This document shows, piece by piece, positions 42,428 through 50,598 of a DNA stretch of 64,000 nt. This DNA is from Limnohabitans kasalickyi. Lineage in GTDB: Bacteria; Pseudomonadota; Gammaproteobacteria; Burkholderiales; Burkholderiaceae_C. Below the pieces are notes generated by a model. It ran no database searches. It was not told the origin of the DNA and worked only from the letters and a program-made list of their open reading frames with translations. The stretch lies in assembly GCA_965234325.1 (NCBI GenBank), contig OZ248420.1, positions 62,001 to 126,000 on the forward strand, given 5' to 3'. Numbering within the stretch: the stretch's first letter is position 1; each line of letters starts with the position of its first letter. The translations under genes were made by a program, and so were the position numbers.

Positions 42428-43095
42428 TGTTTTGGGAAGAGTTCCAAAATCGGCCAGCCTTTTTCTAAGGCCACGGCGCGCAGTGTGTGGTCGGGGTTGG
42501 TGGCCACGGGGTGGTTGACGCGCTCCAACAGGGGCAAATCGTTGCGGGAATCGCTGTAAAACGTGGTGTCTACATCGGCCCAGTCCAAGCCTTCGCGTGT
42601 GAGCCATTGTTGCAGACGTTGCACTTTGCCATCGCGCAGGCTAGGCACACCGCTGATTTCGTTGGTGAACCAACCCTTGGCATCGCGCACCAACTCGACC
42701 GCAATCAACTCGTCCACGCCAAAGGCTTTGGCAATGGGGCGGGTCACAAACTCGTTGGTGGCGGTGATGATGAGGATGCGATCGCCGGCATCACGGTGCT
42801 TTTGCACCAAAGCCAATGCTTCGGGTCGAATGGCCGGTTGAATCACCTCTTGCATGAATTGCGCATGGGCTTGAGCAGCGACTTCTGGGCTGCGCTGGCA
42901 AAACGCATCAGCTGCAAAACGCACGTAGTCGTGAATGTCCAAAGTGCCCGCTTGGTAGTGGGCATAAAACTCGTCGTTGCGCTTGATGAATGCATCACGT
43001 TCGTGCCAGCCTAAGCGCACGGTGAACTCCCCCCACGATTGGTCAGAGTCAATCGGCAACAAGGTGTGGTCGAGGTCAAATAGGGCGAGTTTCAT
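42424..43095 (-). CDS. HAD-family hydrolase (HAD-IB, SerB-like)
   Basis: Phosphatase-like enzyme of 223 residues. Motif I ALFDLDHTLLPIDSD, with the DLD nucleophile; motif II IITATNEF; motif III Lys near GKVQRLQQWL; motif IV FYSDSRNDLPLL. The HAD-IB layout is that of SerB-type phosphatases, but the true substrate (phosphoserine, histidinol phosphate or another) is unknown. The ATG at 43095 overlaps the hda stop as TGATG; a GTG at 43098 is also possible. Its stop overlaps the pcnB start. It sits between hda and pcnB in many Burkholderiales. Confidence 0.92.
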   Translation of the reverse strand: MKLALFDLDHTLLPIDSDQSWGEFTVRLGWHERDAFIKRNDEFYAHYQAGTLDIHDYVRFAADAFCQRSPEVAAQAHAQFMQEVIQPAIRPEALALVQKHRDAGDRILIITATNEFVTRPIAKAFGVDELIAVELVRDAKGWFTNEISGVPSLRDGKVQRLQQWLTREGLDWADVDTTFYSDSRNDLPLLERVNHPVATNPDHTLRAVALEKGWPILELFPKQ

Positions 43096-43781
43096 CACAT
43101 GGCTTCCAGCATAGATTTGAGCAACGGGATGGTGATGGCACGTTGCGTTTGCAAGGCGTAGCCATCCAGTTGATCGAGGAGTTGTACGAGGCTACTGAGG
43201 TCGCGACTGAAGCGCTTGAGCATGAAGTCCATCACGTCATCGCTCAAAAACACGCCACGCTCATCGGCCTGTTGACGCAGCACGGCGCGACGTTCGGGTT
43301 CGCTCAGCACCTGCAATTGAAAAATATGGCCCCAGCCCAAACGGGTGCGCAAATCTTCACGCAGCGTCAACGCCGTTGGCGGCGCGTCACCCGCCGACAA
43401 CACCCAGCGCTGCTGGCCATCGTCGGGCGTCATGGCGTTGACAAACCAGTTGAAGGCGGTGTGTTGTTGCAAGGCGCTGTAGAGATGCACATCGTCCAAG
43501 ATCAACACCCGCCAAGCATTGTCAAACGCCGCAGGCTCAGACACCGATGCATCCATCCAGCCCACCGCACAGCCTTGGTCGCGCAGCGCGGCTTGGGCTG
43601 CGCGCAGCAAATGGGTTTTGCCAGAACTGCCTTCCCCCCACAAATAAGTAGGCACCGGTGAACGTAGATCGCTGGCCACCCACAACTGAATGTGCTGCCA
43701 AGGCGCCAAATTGGGGCCCGCCAAAAAATTGGTCAGCGTGGGGCCAGAAACCAAACCAATATCGAGCGCGATTTGCTGCAT
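43095..43781 (-). CDS. hda: DnaA regulatory inactivator Hda
   Basis: AAA+ protein that, with the DNA-loaded sliding clamp, stimulates DnaA-ATP hydrolysis and blocks re-initiation. 228 residues. The N-terminus MQQIALDIGLVSGPTLTNFL contains the clamp-binding QIALDI motif; the Walker A is a degenerate LWGEGSSGKTHLL, followed by LILDDVHLYSA. No DNA-binding domain IV is present, which distinguishes it from DnaA. First gene of hda-HAD-pcnB-folK; it begins 6 bases after the AI-2E permease stop. Confidence 0.95.
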   Translation of the reverse strand: MQQIALDIGLVSGPTLTNFLAGPNLAPWQHIQLWVASDLRSPVPTYLWGEGSSGKTHLLRAAQAALRDQGCAVGWMDASVSEPAAFDNAWRVLILDDVHLYSALQQHTAFNWFVNAMTPDDGQQRWVLSAGDAPPTALTLREDLRTRLGWGHIFQLQVLSEPERRAVLRQQADERGVFLSDDVMDFMLKRFSRDLSSLVQLLDQLDGYALQTQRAITIPLLKSMLEAM

Positions 43782-43787
43782 GCGATC

Positions 43788-44861
43788 TCAAATACCCCGA
43801 TACATGGGGCTGGCTTGGTACTGCGCGCGCAAACGACGAATCGCCACCAGCAACACGGCACTGACAGGCAAAGCCACCAAAACACCGACAAAACCAAACA
43901 GTTCGCCAAACGCCATCAACGCAAAGATGACATGCAGAGGGTGCAGACCAATACGCTCGCCCACCAAACGCGGGGTCAACAAAAAGCTCTCAATCAGCTG
44001 ACCCAACCCATACACCACGGCCACCATCAGCATGGCTTCACTGGGCGCAAACTGCAACACACCCGCCAACACCGCCAACACCAGTCCAAGGCCAAAGCCC
44101 ACATAAGGCACAAACACGGCCAAGCCGGTGAACACGCCAATGGGGAACGCCAGCTCTAAGCCAAATGCCCACAGCGCCAAGCTGTAATAGACCGCCAACA
44201 AGGCCATAACCGACAACTGGCCGCGAAGGTATTGACCCAACACATCGTCACACTCAGAGACAAAGTTATCGTAAGCCGCGCGTGCGGGCAGGGGCACCAG
44301 CGCTTCCACATGGCGCACCAAGCGTTGCCAATCAGCCAACAAATAAAAGAGCACCACCGGAATCAGCACCAAGTTACCCACCACGGTCAGGGCCACGCTG
44401 CCGCCAATGCGCAATGAGTTCAGCGCTTGCTTGAGGCCGTCTTCAAACGAGGTGCTGAAGTTTTGCAACACAAAGGCTTTGATGCTGGCACTGTCCAACA
44501 TGACTGGAATGCCTTTGGCTTGCAACCAAGGCGCAATGTCGGTTTGCAAGCGCTCGACCAGCAACGGCAGTTGGTCGCGCATGCGCGGCAACTCGTGGGC
44601 CAAGATGGGAATCAGCAAAGTAAACAGCGCCACCAGCAGCAGCAAAAACAGCACCTCGACCAACACCACCGCCATCAAGCGGGGCAAGCGGCGTCCAAAC
44701 AGGCGCTGCAAACCGCGCACCAGAGGGCTGAGCACATAGGCCAACACGGCCGCCACCACGAACGGCATCAACACAGGACCCAGCAACCACAAAAAAAGCG
44801 CGGTCACAGCCGACAGGCCGATCCAGGCTAAGACATGTTGTTGCGCGGGGTTGAATTGCAT
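43788..44861 (-). CDS. AI-2E family transporter (TqsA/PerM-like)
   Basis: Inner-membrane permease of 357 residues with about eight helices. The N-terminal WIGLSAVTALFLWLLGPVLM and VLAYVLSPLVRGLQRLFGR are characteristic, as is the middle soluble region (about 85-150) and FPIGVFTGLAVFVPYVGFGL near the C-terminal half. E. coli members have been linked to AI-2 export, but the family is broad. It is upstream of hda with 6 bases between, so probably in the same transcript. It is divergent from purM. Confidence 0.93.
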   Translation of the reverse strand: MQFNPAQQHVLAWIGLSAVTALFLWLLGPVLMPFVVAAVLAYVLSPLVRGLQRLFGRRLPRLMAVVLVEVLFLLLLVALFTLLIPILAHELPRMRDQLPLLVERLQTDIAPWLQAKGIPVMLDSASIKAFVLQNFSTSFEDGLKQALNSLRIGGSVALTVVGNLVLIPVVLFYLLADWQRLVRHVEALVPLPARAAYDNFVSECDDVLGQYLRGQLSVMALLAVYYSLALWAFGLELAFPIGVFTGLAVFVPYVGFGLGLVLAVLAGVLQFAPSEAMLMVAVVYGLGQLIESFLLTPRLVGERIGLHPLHVIFALMAFGELFGFVGVLVALPVSAVLLVAIRRLRAQYQASPMYRGI

Positions 44862-44944
44862 ACAGCGGGTGGAGGTGTTGGCTCTAAAATTACGTGTTGA
44901 TTCTATCGGCGCGCACCTTCTGCTCGCCCCAGCACATTCTCATC

Positions 44945-45994
44945 ATGAACAAACCCCTTTCCTACAAAGACGCCGGTGTCGACATTGACGCTGGCGACGC
45001 CTTGGTCGAACGCATCAAACCCCTGGCCAAAAAAACCATGCGCGAGGGCGTGTTGGCAGGTATTGGCGGATTTGGCGCTCTGTTTGAAGTGCCCAAGCGC
45101 TACAAAGAACCCGTGCTGGTGAGCGGCACCGACGGCGTGGGCACCAAACTCAAGCTCGCGTTTGAATGGCAAATGCACGACACCGTGGGCATCGATTTGG
45201 TGGCCATGAGCGTGAACGACGTTTTGGTGCAAGGCGCAGAGCCTCTGTTCTTCCTCGACTACTTTGCGTGCGGCAAATTGCACATCGACACGGCCGCAGC
45301 GGTTGTGGGAGGCATTGCCAAAGGTTGCGAGCTGTCAGGCTGCGCATTGATCGGCGGTGAAACTGCTGAAATGCCAGGCATGTACCCCGATGGCGAATAC
45401 GACTTGGCAGGATTTGCCGTCGGTGCCGTTGAAAAATCCAAAATCTTGACCGGTCAAGACGTCAAACCTGGCGATGTGGTGCTGGGCTTGGCCTCATCTG
45501 GCGTGCACTCCAACGGTTTCTCGCTGGTGCGCAAAGTGATTGAGCGTGCAGGCTCTCAAGCCCCCGCCACCTTGGACGGCAAGCCGTTCAAAGAAGCCAT
45601 CATGGCGCCCACCCGCTTGTATGTGAAGAGTGTGTTGGCAGCCTTGGCCGCACATCCTCACACGGAAGATGCCTCTGGCATCAAAGCCCTCGCCCACATC
45701 ACGGGCGGTGGTTTGCTTGAAAACATCCCACGCGTCTTGCCGGAAGGCATGGCGGCGCATTTGACCAAGGGCAGCTGGCCACAAACCGAGCTGTTCGCTT
45801 GGTTGCAAAGCACAGCGGGTATCGACGACATTGAGATGAACCGCACGTTCAACAACGGCATTGGCATGGTGGTGGTCATCGACGCTGCCCACGCCGAGGC
45901 CTGCGCAGAGGTGCTGCGCGCGCACGGCGAGCAAGTGCACACCATTGGGGTGATTGCAGAACGCGGCGACACGGCGGCGGTGTTGGTGCAATAA
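44945..45994 (+). CDS. purM: Phosphoribosylformylglycinamidine cyclo-ligase (AIR synthetase)
   Basis: Fifth step of purine synthesis: ATP-dependent closure of the imidazole ring. 349 residues, normal. LSYKDAGVDIDAGDALVERI, GGFGALFEVP, VSGTDGVGTKLKLAFE, GGETAEMPGMYPDGEYDLAG and HITGGGLLENIPRVLP are all diagnostic. ATG 44945 is used; an upstream extension to 44894 lacks homology. It is divergent from the AI-2E permease. I looked for a purine riboswitch upstream and saw none. Confidence 0.97.
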   Translation: MNKPLSYKDAGVDIDAGDALVERIKPLAKKTMREGVLAGIGGFGALFEVPKRYKEPVLVSGTDGVGTKLKLAFEWQMHDTVGIDLVAMSVNDVLVQGAEPLFFLDYFACGKLHIDTAAAVVGGIAKGCELSGCALIGGETAEMPGMYPDGEYDLAGFAVGAVEKSKILTGQDVKPGDVVLGLASSGVHSNGFSLVRKVIERAGSQAPATLDGKPFKEAIMAPTRLYVKSVLAALAAHPHTEDASGIKALAHITGGGLLENIPRVLPEGMAAHLTKGSWPQTELFAWLQSTAGIDDIEMNRTFNNGIGMVVVIDAAHAEACAEVLRAHGEQVHTIGVIAERGDTAAVLVQ

Positions 45995-46034
45995 CCTTGC
46001 TTCAATCAGAGCCGAACACAGGCCCGAAGGGCTG

Positions 46035-46760
46035 TTAGTCGGCGTCAGGCGCCTCAGGAATCAACACCTGCAGGCGCTTTTTCACGAGCGCAAGACGTGG
46101 CGCGTCATTGTGGCTGACGTAGACCTCTTCCAAGTTACGCAGCATACGGGCCATGATTTCTCGGGGTGTGGCCGTGCGCAAACATTGTTTGAGCAAGTCA
46201 TCCGACACCTCACCGTTGCGCACCAAACCCGACTCGTTGTACAGCGGCATCAATCGCTCCATCAGGTCCTCTTTGCCCAAGGAGCGGCCAGAAAAAGGAT
46301 CGATCACCGCCATGCCATCGTGCGGATGGGGCAAACGGACTTTGACCAAAAAATGCCCCGGAAAACTCACCCCCTGCGCCTCCAGCCCAAGGCCCGTCGC
46401 AAGCTCCAGCCACAACACGGCCAAACTGATGGGAATGCCGCGACGCGTGCGCAGCACCACATGTAAAAAGCTGTTGTCAGGGTCGTAGTAATCGTTCAGG
46501 TTGCCGCCAAAGCCCAGCTCGTCAAAGAAAAACTGGTTCAGCAAGCGTAATTTTTGCAATGCGCCGGAATCTGAGGGCAAGCGTTGCTTAAGGCGCCCTA
46601 CCAATTGATCGACTTGGTCAAGCACTTGCTGAATGTCGAGTTCGGGGTATTCGTCTTGCGCCAAACTCGCGGCTGCTTCGAGCAACGGAAAGTGCGCATC
46701 GCTCTGCACCAGAGACTCAAAGTATTCAAGTGCAGTGGGTACCTCTAAATTGAAATTCAT
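46035..46760 (-). CDS. SirB1-family protein (transglutaminase-like)
   Basis: A 241-residue protein of the SirB1/transglut_core2 family. FDELGFGGNLNDYYDPDNSF and RRGIPISLAVLWLELATGLG are the family motifs; GVSFPGHFLVKV contains the conserved His; DPFSGRSLGKEDL follows. The usual catalytic Cys of transglutaminases is not evident. In Burkholderiales this gene sits beside murJ, as here (12 bases after the murJ ORF start side, same strand). Its role is unknown. It is convergent with purM. Confidence 0.9.
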   Translation of the reverse strand: MNFNLEVPTALEYFESLVQSDAHFPLLEAAASLAQDEYPELDIQQVLDQVDQLVGRLKQRLPSDSGALQKLRLLNQFFFDELGFGGNLNDYYDPDNSFLHVVLRTRRGIPISLAVLWLELATGLGLEAQGVSFPGHFLVKVRLPHPHDGMAVIDPFSGRSLGKEDLMERLMPLYNESGLVRNGEVSDDLLKQCLRTATPREIMARMLRNLEEVYVSHNDAPRLALVKKRLQVLIPEAPDAD

Positions 46761-46772
46761 GCAACTCGCCTT

Positions 46773-48338
46773 TCATCGACGCAACAAAACACGCAGCTTT
46801 AAGCCTGTGAGTGACAGCGTACCAAAGTACAACAGCGCACTGCCTGCCAACACGCCCGCCATCAAACCCACGCGCAAAAACGGTGTGGCGTGCAAAGCCG
46901 TCCAATCCCAAAACTGAGCAGCCCAAGTCAGCCACCCACCCAGCACGGCGCACGCCACCAGTACTTGTAATACAAAGCGCAACCAGCCCGCGCTCATCAC
47001 ATACGTGCCGTTATGGCGCAAGCCCCACAGCAGCCAAGCCGCGTTGACCAAGGCACCCAAACCAATAGACAGAGCCAGACCGGCATGGGCGAAGTAAGGG
47101 ACCAGCACCAAATTAAGCAGTTGTGTGATGACCAACACCGCCACCGCGATGCGTACCGGTGTGCGTATGTTTTGACTGGCGTAATAACCAGGTGCCAGCA
47201 CCTTGATGGCCACTAACCCGAGCAAGCCCACGCCATAGCCCATCAAGGCAAGCGTGGTTTGCTGCACGTCGTGCGCACTGAACGCCCCGTAGTTGTAAAG
47301 CACCGCGACCAGGGCTTTGGAAAACACGAGCAAAGCCAACGCACAAGGCAGCGCTAACACCACCACCAAACGCAAACCCCAGTCCAGCATGTCTGAATAT
47401 TTGGCCGTATCGTTAGCCGCTTTGGCAGCAGAGAGCTGGGGCATCAGCACCACGCCCAGTGCCACGCCCAACAAAGCCGTCGGAAACTCCATCAAACGAT
47501 CGGCATAACTGAGCCAACTCACGCTGCCCGCCACCAAGTGCGAGGCAATTTGGGTATTGATCAACAGCGAAATTTGCGCCACGCTCACGCCCAGCAAGGC
47601 GGGCACCATGAGCTGCAAGATGCGCTTAGGGCCCGGGCCTGACCAAGCGTGACGAATATCGCGCCAACGTAAGCCAATGCGTGGCAACAGCCCCAAACGA
47701 CGCAGTGCCACCAGTTGCACACTGAGTTGCGCTAGACCGCCCAGCATGACGCCGCCAGCCAAGGCATAAATGGGCGGTACACCCAAGCTGCCCAACCACG
47801 GCCCGCCCCACCAAGCCGCCACGATCATCGACACGTTCAGCAAAACTGGCGTGGCCGCTGGCACCGCAAAGCGCTTCCAAGTGTTGAGCACCCCCGCCGC
47901 CAGCGCCACCAACGACATGAAAGCGATGTAGGGAAACATCCAACGGGTCAAGACCACAGCCACCTCAAAACCCTCGGATGACTGCTGCAAACCGCTGGCC
48001 ATGGCCCACACCAACCAAGGCGCGGCTAAAACGCCCAAAACAGAGGTCACAAAAAGCGCCCACGCCAACAACGTAGCGACTTGGCTGATCAATGCATGGG
48101 TCGCCTCATCGCCTTGCTGCTGGCGGCTGGCCGCCAAAACAGGCACAAAGGCTTGGCTGAAGGCGCCCTCAGCAAACAAGCGTCGAAACAAATTGGGAAT
48201 CCGAAACGCCACATTGAAGGCATCGGTCAAGGCGCTGGCACCGAAGGTGGAGGCAATGAGGAGTTCACGCATCAAACCCGTGATGCGTGAAATGAGGGTC
48301 AAGCCCGAGACGATGGAAACAGATTTGAACAGTGACAC
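46773..48338 (-). CDS. murJ: Lipid II flippase MurJ
   Basis: MOP-superfamily flippase that moves lipid II to the periplasmic face for peptidoglycan synthesis. 521 residues, about 14 helices. SLFKSVSIVSGLTLISRITG is the usual start, and FGASALTDAFNVAFRIPNLF with RRLFAEGAFSQAFVPV is diagnostic. I chose GTG 48338, which aligns with the family start; the only ATG codons further upstream (to 48404) would run into the rpsT promoter area. It is divergent from rpsT. The SirB1 gene follows on the same strand after 12 bases. Confidence 0.95.
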   Translation of the reverse strand: MSLFKSVSIVSGLTLISRITGLMRELLIASTFGASALTDAFNVAFRIPNLFRRLFAEGAFSQAFVPVLAASRQQQGDEATHALISQVATLLAWALFVTSVLGVLAAPWLVWAMASGLQQSSEGFEVAVVLTRWMFPYIAFMSLVALAAGVLNTWKRFAVPAATPVLLNVSMIVAAWWGGPWLGSLGVPPIYALAGGVMLGGLAQLSVQLVALRRLGLLPRIGLRWRDIRHAWSGPGPKRILQLMVPALLGVSVAQISLLINTQIASHLVAGSVSWLSYADRLMEFPTALLGVALGVVLMPQLSAAKAANDTAKYSDMLDWGLRLVVVLALPCALALLVFSKALVAVLYNYGAFSAHDVQQTTLALMGYGVGLLGLVAIKVLAPGYYASQNIRTPVRIAVAVLVITQLLNLVLVPYFAHAGLALSIGLGALVNAAWLLWGLRHNGTYVMSAGWLRFVLQVLVACAVLGGWLTWAAQFWDWTALHATPFLRVGLMAGVLAGSALLYFGTLSLTGLKLRVLLRR

Positions 48339-48371
48339 GGCTCTGAGTGTAGCGAGCGCTGCGTTTGTGGC

Positions 48372-48377
48372 TACAAT
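48372..48377 (+). promoter_or_regulatory. Possible -10 box for rpsT
   Basis: TACAAT 46 bases before the rpsT ATG, in the 84-base murJ/rpsT gap. The -35 region is weak. Confidence 0.4.
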
Positions 48378-48422
48378 CGTGGGCTTTGCTGGCATCATCC
48401 ACAAACCTCTAGGAAACTTATC

Positions 48423-48722
48423 ATGGCATCAGCTAAACCCAAGAAAAAAAACCCACGTCTGGCATCAGGTCGTAAACGCGTCCGCCAAGACATCAAAATC
48501 AATGCCGCCAACACCTCGTTGCGCTCGAAGTACCGCACCGCGGTGAAGAACGTCGAGAAAGCCGTTTTGGCTGGCGACAAAACCAAAGCCACCGAACTGT
48601 TTGCCAAGATGCAAGCTGTGGTGGACACGGTTGCCGACAAAGGCATCTTCCACAAGAACAAAGCTGCTCGCGATAAGAGCCGCCTCTCCACCAAGGTCAA
48701 GGCCTTGGCACTCGCCGCCTGA
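48423..48722 (+). CDS. rpsT: 30S ribosomal protein S20
   Basis: Ribosomal protein of 99 residues, a little longer than the typical 86-88. MASAKPKKKNPRLASGRKRV, RTAVKNVEKAVLAGDKTKA and GIFHKNKAARDKSRLSTKVK are diagnostic. CTCTAGGAAACTT before the ATG gives the ribosome-binding site. It is a monocistronic unit, as usual, followed by a terminator 74 bases later. Confidence 0.98.
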   Translation: MASAKPKKKNPRLASGRKRVRQDIKINAANTSLRSKYRTAVKNVEKAVLAGDKTKATELFAKMQAVVDTVADKGIFHKNKAARDKSRLSTKVKALALAA

Positions 48723-48796
48723 TCACTCAGGCAAACAGCCCGGCTTGATCCGTCAAGCCGCCGTTTGTAACGGGTGCGCTGCCAGCAAAGAAAAAG

Positions 48797-48824
48797 CAAA
48801 AAGCCGCTGTGAAGCGGCTTTTTT
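48797..48824. terminator. Bidirectional terminator after rpsT
   Basis: AAAAAGCCGC/GCGGCTTTTTT stem with a short TGTGAA loop; serves rpsT and, from the other side, the DUF3579 gene. Confidence 0.9.
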
Positions 48825-48864
48825 GTTGCCTCGACTTTTTCAAGCCAAGCGCCAAGGTTCTACG

Positions 48865-49182
48865 TTATTTGGGGGGAGTCTCGGGCAAAAGACAAGCTTC
48901 GACCACTTGCAAGCCGTTGTCTTTGGCAAAGTTCATCACAAAACTCCAAGCCATAGGCTCTTCATCGCGCAAGTCGGTGTGAACAATCACGCACTTGTTG
49001 CCCTCCAAGGTATTGGGCACACACCAGGGCGAATAGCTCAAATGGCTACCCGGCGTTGCGCCGCCTGGGCGAAACTGGCTCATCACACCCGCCAAACGCT
49101 CAGCCCAATCGCTGGGGCGGAATGTGCGTCCTTCTTGGGTGAGTCCCAGGATAAATACTTCTTTGGCAGAGGGTGAGACCAT
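48865..49182 (-). CDS. DUF3579 protein
   Basis: A 105-residue protein of the DUF3579 family, common in betaproteobacteria and of unknown function. The core EVFILGLTQEGRTFRPSDWA followed by RLAG is the family signature, and a Cys-containing centre (SPWCVPNTLEGNKCVIVHTD) is also conserved. The start is uncertain: the ATG at 49182 gives a family-like length, while an ATG at 49245 would add 21 residues that look unrelated; the upstream candidate sits next to the palindrome at 49254-49265. Probably transcribed away from argD. Confidence 0.82.
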   Translation of the reverse strand: MVSPSAKEVFILGLTQEGRTFRPSDWAERLAGVMSQFRPGGATPGSHLSYSPWCVPNTLEGNKCVIVHTDLRDEEPMAWSFVMNFAKDNGLQVVEACLLPETPPK

Positions 49183-49253
49183 CGGGTAGATGCTGAATGT
49201 TGGGCTTGAGCGAAGGGGGATCTCCCTCTGTCGCCAGTGTGTCATGCATTCTA

Positions 49254-49265
49254 TCTTATATAAGA
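49254..49265. promoter_or_regulatory. Palindrome TCTTATATAAGA between DUF3579 and argD
   Basis: A perfect 12-base palindrome. In the wider form GTCTTATA(T/G)AAGATA it matches 14 of 15 bases of a site in the mdh/gntR gap (59608-59622), so it may be a second operator of the GntR regulator encoded at 59676-60485. It lies 136 bases before argD and 71 bases before the chosen DUF3579 start. Confidence 0.55.
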
Positions 49266-49310
49266 CTTATGGCTTTTTAGCGTCATGCGGGTGCCAGGGC
49301 GAACGTCGCG

Positions 49311-49342
49311 AGGCAGTTTCACGAAAGCGTCAAAAGCTGCCT
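49311..49342 (+). repeat. Stem-loop in the argD leader
   Basis: AGGCAGTTT pairs with AAA(G)CTGCCT around a loop containing GAAAGCGT. That loop is complementary to ACGCTTC (49351-49357) just before the terminator-like hairpin, so alternative foldings are possible. Confidence 0.4.
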
Positions 49343-49357
49343 CTAAAATCACGCTTC

Positions 49358-49392
49358 AACGGCTCAACCTTCGTTGGGTCGTTTTTATTTTT
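49358..49392 (+). terminator. Terminator-like hairpin directly upstream of argD (possible attenuator)
   Basis: ACGGCTCAAC and GTTGGGTCGT pair over 10 bp (two G-U) with a CTTC loop, followed by TTTTTATTTTT. The run ends 1 base before the argD ribosome-binding site GGAG. No plus-strand gene other than argD needs this signal, since rpsT has its own terminator at 48797. Confidence 0.6.
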
Positions 49393-49401
49393 GGAGTTGA
49401 C

Positions 49402-50598
49402 ATGACCACGCCTGCCGCATCCCCTCATTGCATGAACACCTATGGCCGCCTGCCAATGACTGTGTCGCATGGCCGAGGTTTACGCGTGTGGGATGTCGAC
49501 GGCAAGTGTTATCTCGACGCCTTGGCTGGCATCGCCGTCAACACCTTGGGCCACGCTCACCCCAAGCTCACCCCCGCCTTGCAAGACCAAGTGGGAAAGA
49601 TGATGCACAGCTGCAACTACTACCACATCCCCTTGCAAGAAGCACTGGCAGCCAAGCTGGTCGAGTTGTCGGGCATGACCAACGTGTTCTTTTGCAACAG
49701 CGGCTTGGAAGCCAATGAAGCAGCGCTGAAACTGGCGCGCAAGTTCGGTCATATGAAGGGCATTGAGTCGCCAGAGATCGTGGTCTACGAAAAGTCCTTC
49801 CATGGCCGCTCATTGGCGACCCTTGCCGCCACGGGTAACGACAAAATCAAAGAAGGTTTTGGACCCATGATGGGTGGATTCGTCCGCGTACCTGTGAACG
49901 ACATCGACGCACTGAAAAAAGCCACTGAAGGCAACCCCAATGTGGTGGCGGTGTTCATGGAAGCCATCCAAGGCGAAGGTGGCGTGACGCCCATGCGCGC
50001 TGAGTACATGCAGCAAGTTCGCCAGCTGTGCGACGCCCGCGATTGGCTCATGATGATTGACGAAGTGCAATGCGGCATGGGCCGCACGGGCAAATGGTTT
50101 GCACACCAATGGGCAGGCATCGTGCCTGACGTGATGCCTTTGGCCAAAGGCTTGGGTTCTGGCGTGCCGATTGGTGCGGTGGTGGCTGGCCCCAAAGCTG
50201 CCCACATCTTCCAACCGGGCAACCATGGCACCACCTTTGGTGGTAACCCGCTGTCGATGCGCGCCGGTGTAGAAACCATCCGCATCATGGAAGAAGACCA
50301 ATTGCTCAACAACGTGAGCCAAGTCAGCGCTCACCTCCACGCAGCACTCCACCGAGAGCTTGATGGCGTGCAAGGCGTGAAAGAAATTCGCGGCCAAGGC
50401 TTGATGATTGGCATCGACCTCGACCGTTCATGTGGCGCGTTGATGCAACGTGCACTCGACGCGGGCTTGTTGCTCAGCGTGACGGCAGACAGCGTGGTGC
50501 GTTTGGTGCCACCGCTCATCATCACCGAGGCAGAGGCCGACGAAGTGGTGGCCATCCTTGTGCCGCTTATCAAAACTTTCTTGGCAGAAGCCGCATGA
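49402..50598 (+). CDS. argD: Acetylornithine aminotransferase
   Basis: PLP-dependent class III aminotransferase that forms N-acetylornithine in arginine synthesis; it may also act in lysine synthesis. The 398-residue protein has FCNSGLEANEAALKLARKFG, FHGRSLATLAATGNDKIKEG, MMIDEVQCGMGRTG, PLP Lys in MPLAKGLGSGVPIGA and a T-F-G-G-N-P-L segment. ATG 49402 is preceded by TTTGGAGTTGA. The frame runs on upstream to 49285 through the leader; those residues carry no homology and the leader instead contains the hairpins described. The argF ATG overlaps its stop. Confidence 0.96.
   Translation: MTTPAASPHCMNTYGRLPMTVSHGRGLRVWDVDGKCYLDALAGIAVNTLGHAHPKLTPALQDQVGKMMHSCNYYHIPLQEALAAKLVELSGMTNVFFCNSGLEANEAALKLARKFGHMKGIESPEIVVYEKSFHGRSLATLAATGNDKIKEGFGPMMGGFVRVPVNDIDALKKATEGNPNVVAVFMEAIQGEGGVTPMRAEYMQQVRQLCDARDWLMMIDEVQCGMGRTGKWFAHQWAGIVPDVMPLAKGLGSGVPIGAVVAGPKAAHIFQPGNHGTTFGGNPLSMRAGVETIRIMEEDQLLNNVSQVSAHLHAALHRELDGVQGVKEIRGQGLMIGIDLDRSCGALMQRALDAGLLLSVTADSVVRLVPPLIITEAEADEVVAILVPLIKTFLAEAA

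Noticed and set aside
41039..42559. Open frame of 506 residues on the plus strand opposite pcnB
   Set aside because: Antisense shadow: His- and Gln-rich translation without domain motifs, while pcnB on the other strand is unmistakable.
44862..44944. Purine riboswitch upstream of purM
   Set aside because: No three-way junction or conserved core could be seen in this short gap.
46012..46034. ACAGGCCC/GGGCTGT hairpin as a purM terminator
   Set aside because: No T-run follows on either strand and it overlaps the SirB1 stop region.
49285..49401. In-frame N-terminal extension of argD as a coding or leader peptide
   Set aside because: No stop before argD, no ribosome-binding site and no family homology; better explained as an untranslated leader with hairpins.
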